From the NCBI GenBank assembly GCA_018064405.1, contig JAGHVG010000015.1:1-46987 (forward strand): a DNA stretch of 46,987 nucleotides. The letters are read 5' to 3'. Shown piece after piece: positions 29,184-38,574 of the stretch (positions are counted from its first letter, which is position 1; every line of letters begins with the position of its first letter). Made by a program: the position numbers and the translations under genes. This DNA is from Candidatus Enterousia scatequi. Lineage in GTDB: Bacteria; Pseudomonadota; Alphaproteobacteria; Rs-D84. The notes under the pieces are model-generated. The model saw only the letters and a program-made list of their open reading frames with translations, was not told where the DNA came from and did no database searches.

Positions 29184-29978
29184 TTATTCATAAAAATTTT
29201 GATTTTCTGCAACTGGTCCTGCAATAAATTCACCTGTACCTGCATTCTCAAAAAATGTTTGCGTCACTGTATCGAACATACCAATTACATTATCTATGTT
29301 TCTTCTTACAGGAATAAAGTCATGTATTAAAATAGAACCTTCATATAATTTACAATAATATATTTTTCCTTCAAAAGGTCTATTTTGTCCACCATTTTGA
29401 TTAGCACTAAACAACCATATTGGTAATGAGTTGCTTAATTCAGAATATTTAACATTGTTGTAGTTAAAATTCATTAAAATCTGACCTGTTTCCATTTCTA
29501 TTAAAGTAAAGGTTTTATTCTGCATAACTCCACGCTTCAAAGTTGAAAAATCAAACCTTATAGAAGGTAGAGATGTTGCACTTGTCCCAACATTAGCATA
29601 TGCTGTTTTATTACCCCCTAAGAAAAAGAGATATTGATTACTATTTGCTGCTACTCTACTACCTATAGGACATTCATCAATTGCTGTATTATTTTGTATA
29701 AATTTTATATCAAACCCAGTATTTATAGTTGGATTCATTCTTGTATTAATCCATTGTGTACCTGTACTTTCAATATATTCCGATCGTGTGTATGATATCC
29801 ATCCCTTAAATGTATACCCACGTTTGGTTGGGGGGGATGGTAAAATTAAATCACCACCGATTTCACATGTTGTTTGGGCGTATGTTTCGCCATCATTTAT
29901 CCAATTTATGTTTATTGTTTCTGCGACCGATGTGGTTACAAACAACAATGCACAGAATATATATCTTAAAAATCTCAA
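29184..29978 (-). CDS. Exported protein with InlB B-repeat-like segment and LamG-like domain
   Basis: GDLILPSPPTKRGYTFKGWISY, then EYIESTGTQWINT...FEGKIYYCKLYEGSILIHDFIPVRRN; TTG start at 29978 preceded by AGGGGG gives a signal peptide MRFLRYIFCALLFVTTSVA. Confidence 0.68.
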   Translation of the reverse strand: MRFLRYIFCALLFVTTSVAETININWINDGETYAQTTCEIGGDLILPSPPTKRGYTFKGWISYTRSEYIESTGTQWINTRMNPTINTGFDIKFIQNNTAIDECPIGSRVAANSNQYLFFLGGNKTAYANVGTSATSLPSIRFDFSTLKRGVMQNKTFTLIEMETGQILMNFNYNNVKYSELSNSLPIWLFSANQNGGQNRPFEGKIYYCKLYEGSILIHDFIPVRRNIDNVIGMFDTVTQTFFENAGTGEFIAGPVAENQNFYE

Positions 29979-30007
29979 CCTTTGCCCCCTTTTGTTTGTT
30001 ATTCGAA

Positions 30008-30040
30008 TGGTGGTGTATAAATGCGCGAAATACACCACCA
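30008..30040. repeat. Inverted repeat TGGTGGTGTA-N13-TACACCACCA
   Basis: Perfect 10-bp arms at 30008-30017 and 30031-30040. Confidence 0.85.
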
Positions 30041-30069
30041 AAAAAACCACTGATTTTATTCGAGTGGTT
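30041..30069 (-). terminator. Minus-strand terminator-like hairpin AACCACT-N11-AGTGGTT followed by T-run
   Basis: Arms at 30045-30051 and 30063-30069; minus-strand transcript continues into TTTTTTT. Confidence 0.65.
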
Positions 30070-30267
30070 GGAGGTTCGAAACTATAAATTAAGAAATAGC
30101 GGGCTTATTCATTATATTCGCCGCCCTCCAACCAAGGTTGGAGTTCTTTTACGCCCGACAAAATTTTCAGGCAACTTAATTTTACGGGTTTCGACGCCCC
30201 ATGCCGATAACATCTATCGACACGCGATAACTATACCAAAAAACACTGATTTATTTCAAGATAATTT

Positions 30268-30822
30268 TTATTTTTTCTGCAAAATCAGAAAACGTGCACG
30301 ACCATATTTTTTATCGCGCAAAATATCAACATCGGGCAGGGTGGGTGTCACACTGATTGCATTGTCCTGTTCCCAAACTAAAATTGCGCCACATTTGGCG
30401 AATTTCGCCCAGCGTTTTACAAACGATGCACCCAATTCAGCATCCGCATACGGTGGATCCAGAAATACTAAACCCACATCCGCCGCATATTTTTTTATTG
30501 TCGCAATCGCATCTGCATGCACGACCCGACCGCGCGCGCCAACATTAAGCGCCGCCAAATTATCATGCAGAACGCGCAGTGATTCATCGGCAACGTCTGT
30601 AAATATAACTGTTGCGCCCGCATACCGCGACAGGCATTCCAATCCAAATGCGCCCGAACCGGCAAACGCATCCCAAACTACTAAATTATCAGTTTTTAAT
30701 ATGTCGTTCAGCATATTAAATACTGCAATCCGTGCACGGTTTTGCGTTGGGCGCGCGGTTGCGGGAACTTTTAGTTTCCGTCCACGAAATGCACCCGAAA
30801 TAATTTGCAATTTTGAATCCAT
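30268..30822 (-). CDS. rsmD: 16S rRNA (guanine966-N2)-methyltransferase RsmD
   Basis: LQIISGAFRGRKLKVP, VWDAFAGSGAFGLECLSR, LVFLDPPYAD. Confidence 0.92.
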   Translation of the reverse strand: MDSKLQIISGAFRGRKLKVPATARPTQNRARIAVFNMLNDILKTDNLVVWDAFAGSGAFGLECLSRYAGATVIFTDVADESLRVLHDNLAALNVGARGRVVHADAIATIKKYAADVGLVFLDPPYADAELGASFVKRWAKFAKCGAILVWEQDNAISVTPTLPDVDILRDKKYGRARFLILQKK

Positions 30823-30839
30823 ACTGTAAAGTATATCAC

Positions 30840-31292
30840 ATGGATTTGATGAAACAAACTTTAATTTTAGCCCGGCGCGCATTTAATCATGACGATGTCC
30901 CAATCGGTGCAATTATTGTTCGCGATGGCAAAGTTATTGCACGTGGGGAAAATATGGTTCAAAAAAAGCACAACCCGACACTGCATGCTGAAATTGTGGC
31001 AATAAACCGTGCATGTAAAAAACTGGGGCAAAAATTCTTGGACGATTGTGATATTTATGTATCACTTGAACCATGCGCCATGTGTGCAACCGCCATTTCT
31101 TTTGCACGCATTAAAAATATCTATTTTGCTGCACGCGACGTAAAGGGTGGGGGCATAACAGCAAACGCGAAAATTTACGACAGTGATAAACACCTGTGGA
31201 AACCAAATGTTCACGAAATATCGAAATATGCAGACGCATCTGCACAAATGTTGCGTGATTTTTTTGCACTACGTCGTGCAAATAAAAATTAA
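30840..31292 (+). CDS. tadA: tRNA-specific adenosine deaminase TadA
   Basis: VPIGAIIVRDGKVIARG, NPTLHAEIVAI, VSLEPCAMCATAI. Confidence 0.92.
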   Translation: MDLMKQTLILARRAFNHDDVPIGAIIVRDGKVIARGENMVQKKHNPTLHAEIVAINRACKKLGQKFLDDCDIYVSLEPCAMCATAISFARIKNIYFAARDVKGGGITANAKIYDSDKHLWKPNVHEISKYADASAQMLRDFFALRRANKN

Positions 31293-32776
31293 TCAATCAA
31301 ACTTTGCCCTGTCATCTCAGTCGGTTTATCAATATTCAATAGATCCAGGATTGTTGGTGCAACATCTGCAAGTCCACCATTGTGAACACTATAACGTTTA
31401 TTAGACGCCAAAATAAACCGAACAGGGTTTGTTGTGTGTGCTGTTAACGGGGCATTTTCCTTATAATTCCACATTTCTTCGGCATTACCATGATCTGCAA
31501 CGATTAAAACGGCACCACCAATATTCACAACTGTCGGAACCAATTCCGCCAATTGTTTGTCCAATGTTTGCATCGCCTGAATAGTTGCGAATTCGTTTCC
31601 AGTATGTCCGACCATATCCCCATTTGCATAATTCAAAATAACAACATCAAACCCATAGAATCTGTGCAATAATTCACGTGTTATCTTGCGCGCCGCCATC
31701 TCTGGTCGCATATCGAATGTCGCAACCGCAGGCGATGGTATCAGCACCTTATCTTCGCCATCAAAATCAATATTACGTTCCGCATCAAAAAAATAAGTAA
31801 CGTGATTATACTTTTCAGTTTCGGCAATACGTAACTGTGTTTTGCCGTTTTTCGCCAGCACATCACCTAATGTGTTTATCACAGGAACATCCGGCAACAG
31901 TGCAGGGCAAAATTCATCCAAACCTTCACCATATTGCGAAAAGCACAATATATGTGCGTGTGTTGTTAATATCATACGCATAATCTGACGGGCACGATCA
32001 CTGCGATAATTGCCGAACATAAAACCATCCTTGGATGTTATTCGCGTGGGGGTAATTACGGTCGGTTTTATAAATTCATCGGTTTCGCCACGATTATATG
32101 CCGCGCGCAACGCATCATCAATATTTTTTGCTGTGTATGGTGCAACACCATGCGCAATCGCATCAAATGCCAATTTTGTTCTGTCCAAATTTTGGTTTCT
32201 ATCCATTGTGTAATAACGCCCCGATAAAGTTCCAAAAAACACACGACCATCATTCAAGAAATCGCCTAGTTCATTTTTTATTTTTTCAATATATTTTCCT
32301 GCGCTTTTCTGGGGGGTATCACGTCCGTCGGCAATAAAATGAATACAAACACGCGCGCCAAAACCAATAATTCGGCGAATAATTTTCAAAACCCCATCTA
32401 TATCCGAATGAACCCGTCCATCAGACATCAATGCCGCAACATGAATAATTCCACCTTCATCACGAACCGTCTGTGCAAAATACCGCAAAGTCAGATTGTT
32501 ATCAAAATCTGCCATTTCAAATCGGCGTAAAAATTGATTAACTATTCGTCCAGCCCCCAGCGTGATGTGTCCCACCTCTGAATTACCCATAACCCCATCG
32601 GGCAGGCCGACCGCAACACCACTGGCATCTAACTTTGAATTTGGGTAATTACGAACCAAATTATCCAGAAATGGTGTATGCGCCATCGCGACCGCATTAT
32701 GATCGTGCGAATCATTAATACCAACCCCATCCAATATACATAAAACAATCGGCTTAAACACTTGTGGCACCCTCAA
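31289..32776 (-). CDS. gpmI: 2,3-bisphosphoglycerate-independent phosphoglycerate mutase
   Basis: VLCILDGVGIN, MGNSEVGHITLGAGRIVNQ, HFIADGRDTPQKSA, NYANGDMVGHTG, VADHGNAEEM. Confidence 0.97.
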   Translation of the reverse strand: MRVPQVFKPIVLCILDGVGINDSHDHNAVAMAHTPFLDNLVRNYPNSKLDASGVAVGLPDGVMGNSEVGHITLGAGRIVNQFLRRFEMADFDNNLTLRYFAQTVRDEGGIIHVAALMSDGRVHSDIDGVLKIIRRIIGFGARVCIHFIADGRDTPQKSAGKYIEKIKNELGDFLNDGRVFFGTLSGRYYTMDRNQNLDRTKLAFDAIAHGVAPYTAKNIDDALRAAYNRGETDEFIKPTVITPTRITSKDGFMFGNYRSDRARQIMRMILTTHAHILCFSQYGEGLDEFCPALLPDVPVINTLGDVLAKNGKTQLRIAETEKYNHVTYFFDAERNIDFDGEDKVLIPSPAVATFDMRPEMAARKITRELLHRFYGFDVVILNYANGDMVGHTGNEFATIQAMQTLDKQLAELVPTVVNIGGAVLIVADHGNAEEMWNYKENAPLTAHTTNPVRFILASNKRYSVHNGGLADVAPTILDLLNIDKPTEMTGQSLID

Positions 32777-32879
32777 CAGTATATTATAGCATAAAAATAC
32801 AAATCTGTTGCAAAAAAAGATAAAAACAACTATAAATTAAACATAGGAACTAATTCTTGTAATAAAGGATGGCAAACCA

Positions 32880-33299
32880 ATGGCAAATACCAATGTTACC
32901 CCCGCCGAAGTAGACCAATATGTTGGACGACGTATTCAATTACGCAGGACGATGTTGGGCATGTCCCAGAAAGATTTGGCAACACAGTGCGGGGTCACGT
33001 TTCAGCAAATTCAAAAATACGAAGCTGCCGACAATCGCATTTCTGCATCACGTTTGTTTTTTATCGGATTAGCAATGGATACATCCGTTGGCTTTTTCTT
33101 TAAGGGATTGCCGGGAAATTTACCTGAAGAAACCAAGGCAAACATGTCCCTGCGTGTTTCAGAACCAAAAATAGATGATGACCCATTTGCAAAAAATGAT
33201 TCGTTGGAATTGTTAAAGTTGTATTGGCGACTGCCATCTGATGAACAACGTAAAATTATAATGGATTTGTTAACATCAATGTCTGCGAATCAATCATAA
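32880..33299 (+). CDS. XRE-family helix-turn-helix transcriptional regulator
   Basis: VGRRIQLRRTMLGMSQKDLATQCGVTFQQIQKYEAADNRISASRL. Confidence 0.88.
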   Translation: MANTNVTPAEVDQYVGRRIQLRRTMLGMSQKDLATQCGVTFQQIQKYEAADNRISASRLFFIGLAMDTSVGFFFKGLPGNLPEETKANMSLRVSEPKIDDDPFAKNDSLELLKLYWRLPSDEQRKIIMDLLTSMSANQS

Positions 33300-33306
33300 T
33301 AAAAAA

Positions 33307-33332
33307 AAAAACGCCACTTTTGGCGTTTTTTG
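33307..33332. terminator. Terminator hairpin AAAACGCCA-ctt-TGGCGTTTT
   Basis: Inverted repeat with A- and T-runs. Confidence 0.8.
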
Positions 33333-33344
33333 TCTTGTTGTTTA

Positions 33345-34151
33345 TTATTTTATTTTGCATGCGTCCTTTATATCCGGTGTTGTGATAATATTATCTTTCG
33401 TATATTCCAATAAACATTTTTTTAGGTTATTTGGGTTATCGCATTTCCAACACACCGTAAAGGCCGCTGTTGATATCGCAGTTTTATCTTTTTGATCAAC
33501 ACACGTCAGGATTGCTGCATCCCAAAATTGATTTGGGTTACATTGAATAACATATCCCTCTTTGCTTCCTTGTTGTGGGTCACTTTTATCTATTTTAACA
33601 CAATTATCATCGTATTCACCCGCAAAAGCATAACCAGTGGCACACGCCTTTACACATCTTTTATTATGCGATACATAACCCTGGCGACATTCTTCTGTTG
33701 CCTCGGTACATTTATCATTAGGGTTGTCAACTTCGCCACAAATATTTATTTGACGATTCCAAGAACATTTACCGATGGGATTACCATTTACATCATACAC
33801 CGTTTCAGCCACAGTTTCTGTTTTTATAAGCCATTTATTTCCTTTAACAAAACGACCTGCTTTTTCCTGCGTTCCACCACAACAAAAATGCTTGCCATCA
33901 GAGTATTCATCTGTAAATTGATCACCATGATATAACCAATGTCTTTTATTGCCACCGGTAGGCGGATTTTCTTTACAAGTTTCTGCCTGACTTCCACAAA
34001 ACCAATACTCATCAGAACCATGAGTGTTTACATAACACATATTATTGGTCCCAAAACCCGTCCCACTTGGACCATACGCCATACATGACGATGCGTTCAA
34101 CAAAACACAAATAAATGAAAGAAATGATATAAATAAAACATTTGTTTTCAT
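33345..34151 (-). CDS. Exported cysteine-rich hypothetical protein
   Basis: AAAGGG SD then signal peptide MKTNVLFISFLSFICVLLNASSCMA; many cysteines. Confidence 0.65.
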   Translation of the reverse strand: MKTNVLFISFLSFICVLLNASSCMAYGPSGTGFGTNNMCYVNTHGSDEYWFCGSQAETCKENPPTGGNKRHWLYHGDQFTDEYSDGKHFCCGGTQEKAGRFVKGNKWLIKTETVAETVYDVNGNPIGKCSWNRQINICGEVDNPNDKCTEATEECRQGYVSHNKRCVKACATGYAFAGEYDDNCVKIDKSDPQQGSKEGYVIQCNPNQFWDAAILTCVDQKDKTAISTAAFTVCWKCDNPNNLKKCLLEYTKDNIITTPDIKDACKIK

Positions 34152-34164
34152 TATAAACCCTTTA

Positions 34165-36450
34165 TTATTCATCAATATAGCATATGTTGTTTGACCATAT
34201 TGCGCCCAATATGTCTTTACACCTTAATTCATAATATTCTGGTGCAAAACTGCACGTTCCCATCCTTTCGTTATACGTCACATACCCCTTGGAACCGGTT
34301 CTTTCATTTTCCATATTGCAATCAACCTTTACAGAACTTTCAACACAACGCCCCCAAGAATCTATTTTAGAATCAATACCACCCGATACGCGTGAATAAA
34401 ACGCGGTTAGTGGCTGATAAGTACTATCATATGATTTATTACCCACAAACCATGTTCCGTCCAGTGACTCACATATGCCGGCTAAAACGGTATTCATTTC
34501 TACTTCAAACTCGTCCATCAAATTGGAAATAATAACCTCCGCTTTGTCCGCACTATACTCGCCACCGTCTATAGTCGTGCAAGCGAGTTTAGTATGATCC
34601 ATCAACGATTGGCGTATTGCGTCTGTATTTGTTAATCTACATTTGTACGGATATGCTTGTTCACCGCTATCTGGGGTGCACAATTCATGTAACTTATTCG
34701 CCAATGCGGTATCACATGCCTCGTTAACACGAACAGTATCAACCGTATTAACAAATTTTATCAAAGTCGTCAAACCACACTTGCCCGGATTATTCAATTT
34801 TCCATTATTATCAAACTCACATGACACATCGCCTTCACCACTATACAATGCCGCACAGGCACTGACTTTCTCTGCGCACATTGACCTTGCGGCAGCAATA
34901 CTTAAGCCCGTTGCAACCCCAGCTGTCGCAGTATCAAAACTTTTTAACGCTTCGGTCTGGGTGTCATAGCATTCTGTCATTGTATTAACACACGACATTT
35001 TAACTTCTTCAATTTTCTCATCCTGGGCCTGGGCAATTTCAATTAATGCAGTGCGTTTAAATTCCCGCCAAACCTGTTCTGCGATATCACGACATGAATC
35101 CAATGCACCGGCCGCGAACTGACGTTTCGCATCCAAAAACTTAGAAAACGTTGGATTGTCCCCAAGAACATCCACATCTGTTCCATCAAACTTCAAATTT
35201 ATACGTTCAGTCAATTGAAATAAACGCGGTGAATAAATTGGATCACCCGTAGAATTGTTTATAAACGCCCCTGTATCATCCAAACAGTGCTTATAATCAG
35301 TTCCACACGCAGAATCCGCCAACACAGCCGACTTAACCGCAGTGATACAAGCATTCATATCACTACTGTTATGCGAACGATATTCTTCCAATCTCGCTTC
35401 GCGTAAATATTTTTCAGCAGTCCGCACAGTTTGCTTAACTTGTTCTGTTTTAGAATCAACTTTTTTCGCATACGCATTACAATCCTGGCTAATTAAAATG
35501 CTATACGAACTTTTGGCCATATTGGTCACCGCGCTATTTTCGCATGAATCAGCCACCAATTGCAAACACTGATTGTTTACAGAATTATATAAGCTAGACC
35601 CCTCTAAAGTTGATAAATCAGTACCACCACCAAAACCAAATACTGACGCCCCCGTAGTACCAGACCAAATATCACCCAAATTGGCAGAAAAATTAACATC
35701 TATTAGTCCAACGCTTTTATATGACGCACTACTATTCGTGGAAGATGCCTTGCCAGACAATAAATTTTCAATCTCGCTTAACATTTTAGACGCAGCAGTT
35801 GTGTCTTTCTTTATTGCACGTTCGCCTTCACTCGCAGAATACATGGCCTTTACCTCTGCGGCGGTTTTATCAACAGCGTTCAAACTGTTATCTTCAAATT
35901 CTGCCAGCAACGTTATTGCCTTGTCTAATTTATCTTCGGTGTTACGAAATTCTGTAAACTTATCACTGCAAAAACAACGACGATATGTATCATTAGCATT
36001 CGCACAAAACTGATCCATACAGGATGCATATGCATCACGACATGCCGCATACCCAGATCCAATCTTACTGACGTCAGAAAACACCGCAGTTGCACGCGCA
36101 ACCGTTGCCGCACGTGACATATCACGACCAACATATTCGGACGACCCACCACGCGCCCCCCTTACAATCGGGGTCACAACATTGGAATTCAAACTATTAT
36201 TTATATTACGTACCGCAGACCGCGCAACACGACCAACAAAATTGGAATCACCGCTATCATTTAAACGTGTTACACCACTAGTACGAACATTTGGCGCAGA
36301 ACGAGAATATGAAGACGTACCACCAGTTGTACGCGCAGTATTATTATTTCCAATTGTTCGTGGGGTTGGTGCCTGTTCCGCCAAAACGTCCGCAGGGACA
36401 CCCACAACCAAGAAAACAACCGTCAAAAGTATAAGTTTTAATGATTTCAT
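34165..36450 (-). CDS. Large exported cysteine-rich protein (about 760 aa) of unknown function
   Basis: Signal peptide MKSLKLILLTVVFLVVGVPADVLA; repeated C-x5/6-C pairs such as CRDAYASCMDQFC and CVNTMTEC. Confidence 0.68.
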   Translation of the reverse strand: MKSLKLILLTVVFLVVGVPADVLAEQAPTPRTIGNNNTARTTGGTSSYSRSAPNVRTSGVTRLNDSGDSNFVGRVARSAVRNINNSLNSNVVTPIVRGARGGSSEYVGRDMSRAATVARATAVFSDVSKIGSGYAACRDAYASCMDQFCANANDTYRRCFCSDKFTEFRNTEDKLDKAITLLAEFEDNSLNAVDKTAAEVKAMYSASEGERAIKKDTTAASKMLSEIENLLSGKASSTNSSASYKSVGLIDVNFSANLGDIWSGTTGASVFGFGGGTDLSTLEGSSLYNSVNNQCLQLVADSCENSAVTNMAKSSYSILISQDCNAYAKKVDSKTEQVKQTVRTAEKYLREARLEEYRSHNSSDMNACITAVKSAVLADSACGTDYKHCLDDTGAFINNSTGDPIYSPRLFQLTERINLKFDGTDVDVLGDNPTFSKFLDAKRQFAAGALDSCRDIAEQVWREFKRTALIEIAQAQDEKIEEVKMSCVNTMTECYDTQTEALKSFDTATAGVATGLSIAAARSMCAEKVSACAALYSGEGDVSCEFDNNGKLNNPGKCGLTTLIKFVNTVDTVRVNEACDTALANKLHELCTPDSGEQAYPYKCRLTNTDAIRQSLMDHTKLACTTIDGGEYSADKAEVIISNLMDEFEVEMNTVLAGICESLDGTWFVGNKSYDSTYQPLTAFYSRVSGGIDSKIDSWGRCVESSVKVDCNMENERTGSKGYVTYNERMGTCSFAPEYYELRCKDILGAIWSNNICYIDE

Positions 36451-36504
36451 TTTTTCTCTCTGCTTAAAGTATATCATTTTCACACAGGTCAAATCAACAC
36501 TATT

Positions 36505-37095
36505 TTATTCAATGCAACAATTTACTGCATTTTTTACCCATTGTCCTAGGCGTTTAACCGTTGACATCTCTGTATTCTTGCTTGTTTTTTTGCTTTTTGT
36601 GTCATTGATTTTGCATTGTTTCATTGCGCCATCATAAAATTCAGGAACATTTTCACGAACACCCGACAAATCAATCAAATGCATATTTAATCCCCAGAAT
36701 AATGAATATAAATCATACGCCTTGTCAAACATAGCATAGGCATCTGTTTTGTTGCCCGCACTCAATGCTTTGGTTCCAACCTCCATTAAACGCATGGATG
36801 CCGCCAATAAATGTTTGGATATGCACCAAACTTCGCCACCTTCGGCAGTTGATTTATCAACAATACGCGTCATCAGTTCCTTACGCATATCACGAATCGT
36901 ATTAATCATATCATAAAAACCGTGTTTCTGGGTTTTTGCCCCGCTAAAAAAGAAATGTTCTTCCAAAGAAATAAGATTCATCAACGCAATAGACAAATCC
37001 TGATCAGACGACAAATCCAACGGATTGGCCTTTTTCGCCGCATCCAATTTGTTTATCATTTCGTCCAACGACAGTTTTTTAGCAGTTTTTTTCAT
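36505..37095 (-). CDS. Soluble helical protein of unknown function, C-terminal NCC motif
   Basis: LEEHFFFSGAKTQKHGFYDMINTIRDMRKELMTRIV...GEVWCISKHLLAASMRLMEVGTKAL...NAVNCCIE. Confidence 0.7.
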   Translation of the reverse strand: MKKTAKKLSLDEMINKLDAAKKANPLDLSSDQDLSIALMNLISLEEHFFFSGAKTQKHGFYDMINTIRDMRKELMTRIVDKSTAEGGEVWCISKHLLAASMRLMEVGTKALSAGNKTDAYAMFDKAYDLYSLFWGLNMHLIDLSGVRENVPEFYDGAMKQCKINDTKSKKTSKNTEMSTVKRLGQWVKNAVNCCIE

Positions 37096-37124
37096 CTTTT
37101 ACATCCTTTTATCTTTACCCATTT

Positions 37125-37673
37125 TTAACACAACGTAACACCAATCTGGGGCAACCATTTTATTATCGCCCAAAAAATCAAAGTGACCACCAACAATCCA
37201 CCAAAAGGCATTACCACCTTTTGAAAAGGAAACTTTGCATGTCCGCCATTATTCTTTTTTATGTTAGCATACCATACTTCCATAACAAAAAACACAACAG
37301 ATCCAACAATTATACCCAATAAAAATTGATCTATACCCCACATACATTTATCACCAAATAATACTATCGGTCTACCAGATGGGATAAAATACACCATTAA
37401 TAATAACGCATAATATAAAACAAAATCCAACACATACCAAAATGCCCCCTTAACCCCACGGGAACGCATATAGTTGGCCGTCCACCCAGCCATAGACAAT
37501 GTTAATCCACCCGCCCAAATACCGGTTATAACATCTTCAACACCCAACAAGCGCGCACCTTCCAATCCAGCACCAACGGCAACCGTACACACCGGACACA
37601 CAGCGTACGCAGCCGGCAACACAAACACCATCGCCAATAATGCAAATAAAATGGGTGATAATAATTTCTTCAT
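37125..37673 (-). CDS. Multi-pass membrane protein with CPVC motif
   Basis: N-terminal hydrophobic segment, AVCPVCTVAVGAGLEG, several TM helices, FPFQKVVMPFGG. Confidence 0.7.
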   Translation of the reverse strand: MKKLLSPILFALLAMVFVLPAAYAVCPVCTVAVGAGLEGARLLGVEDVITGIWAGGLTLSMAGWTANYMRSRGVKGAFWYVLDFVLYYALLLMVYFIPSGRPIVLFGDKCMWGIDQFLLGIIVGSVVFFVMEVWYANIKKNNGGHAKFPFQKVVMPFGGLLVVTLIFWAIIKWLPQIGVTLC

Positions 37674-37728
37674 TTACTTCTTTCCTTTAACTTAACTGGT
37701 TCATTTTACCGCAAATCACCGATATAGG

Positions 37729-38574
37729 TCAATATGATTTTTCCACCGCACGCATATGTGCCGAACGTGCACGCGAATTGTTTGATATTTCCACATCTGA
37801 TGGCAGGGCAGTTTTCAACATTTTAAACCGTGGTTCATTGGCAATCGGCAAATATGGACTGCCAGATGCCTGGGTCCAATCACGAAAAATGTTTTTCACA
37901 ATTCTGTCCTCTAATGAATGAAATGTCACACAAACACATTTTCCACCAACGTTCAGCAAATCGGGAACCACATGTAAAGCACGCTCTATTTCCCCGAATT
38001 CGTCGTTCACCGCGATACGCAATGCCTGAAACACCGGTGCAACATCATGTGGATTATAAATCAAATCACGCAACTCAAATGTTGTTTTGGGTTTTGCGTC
38101 ACATATGGCGCGCGCCAAAATATTTGCCTTTTTCACATCACCATAGTCGCGCAAAATCTGGGCTATTCTATCAGGCGAACTGGTTGCGATTAAATCCGCC
38201 GCACTAATTCCATCACCCGACATGCGCATATCCAATGGACCATCATTGCGAAATGAAAATCCGCGCTGGGCAATATCAATCTGCATAGACGAAATCCCTA
38301 AATCAAAAACAATCGCATCAAAACCGGGTTCTAAATCAGATATATGTGAAAATGTATTTGAAATAAATGTAAAACGGTCACCATATTCTTGTTTTATTTT
38401 CTGGGCATCAGGAATAACTGTAAAATCCCTATCAAATGCCGTCACATCGGCACCCGCCGTCAAAAATGCACGTGTATAACCACCGGCACCAAACGTTGCA
38501 TCTATGATACGTTTGCCGGAAACATCCCCTAGCGTTGACAATACAGAACCAAGTAATACCGGTATATGTTTCAT
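37729..38574 (-). CDS. rsmH: 16S rRNA (cytosine1402-N4)-methyltransferase RsmH
   Basis: HIPVLLGSVLS, IDATFGAGGYTRAFL, DLGISSMQID, RGFSFRNDGPLDMRM, VTFHSLEDRIVKN. Confidence 0.96.
   Translation of the reverse strand: MKHIPVLLGSVLSTLGDVSGKRIIDATFGAGGYTRAFLTAGADVTAFDRDFTVIPDAQKIKQEYGDRFTFISNTFSHISDLEPGFDAIVFDLGISSMQIDIAQRGFSFRNDGPLDMRMSGDGISAADLIATSSPDRIAQILRDYGDVKKANILARAICDAKPKTTFELRDLIYNPHDVAPVFQALRIAVNDEFGEIERALHVVPDLLNVGGKCVCVTFHSLEDRIVKNIFRDWTQASGSPYLPIANEPRFKMLKTALPSDVEISNNSRARSAHMRAVEKSY

Noticed and set aside
30041-30245. tmRNA or group II intron candidate
   Set aside because: Checked for a tag ORF, tRNA-like ends and intron domain V; none could be recognised, so it is left as an unclassified structured element.
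29810-30829. 339-aa plus-strand ORF
   Set aside because: Runs antisense through the InlB/LamG gene, the structured intergenic region and rsmD; no coherent protein features.
34151-34175. 8-nt ATGAATAA overlap between the two Cys-rich genes, similar to the addA split
   Set aside because: A better start with AAAGGG SD and signal peptide lies at 34151, so the overlap is probably not used.
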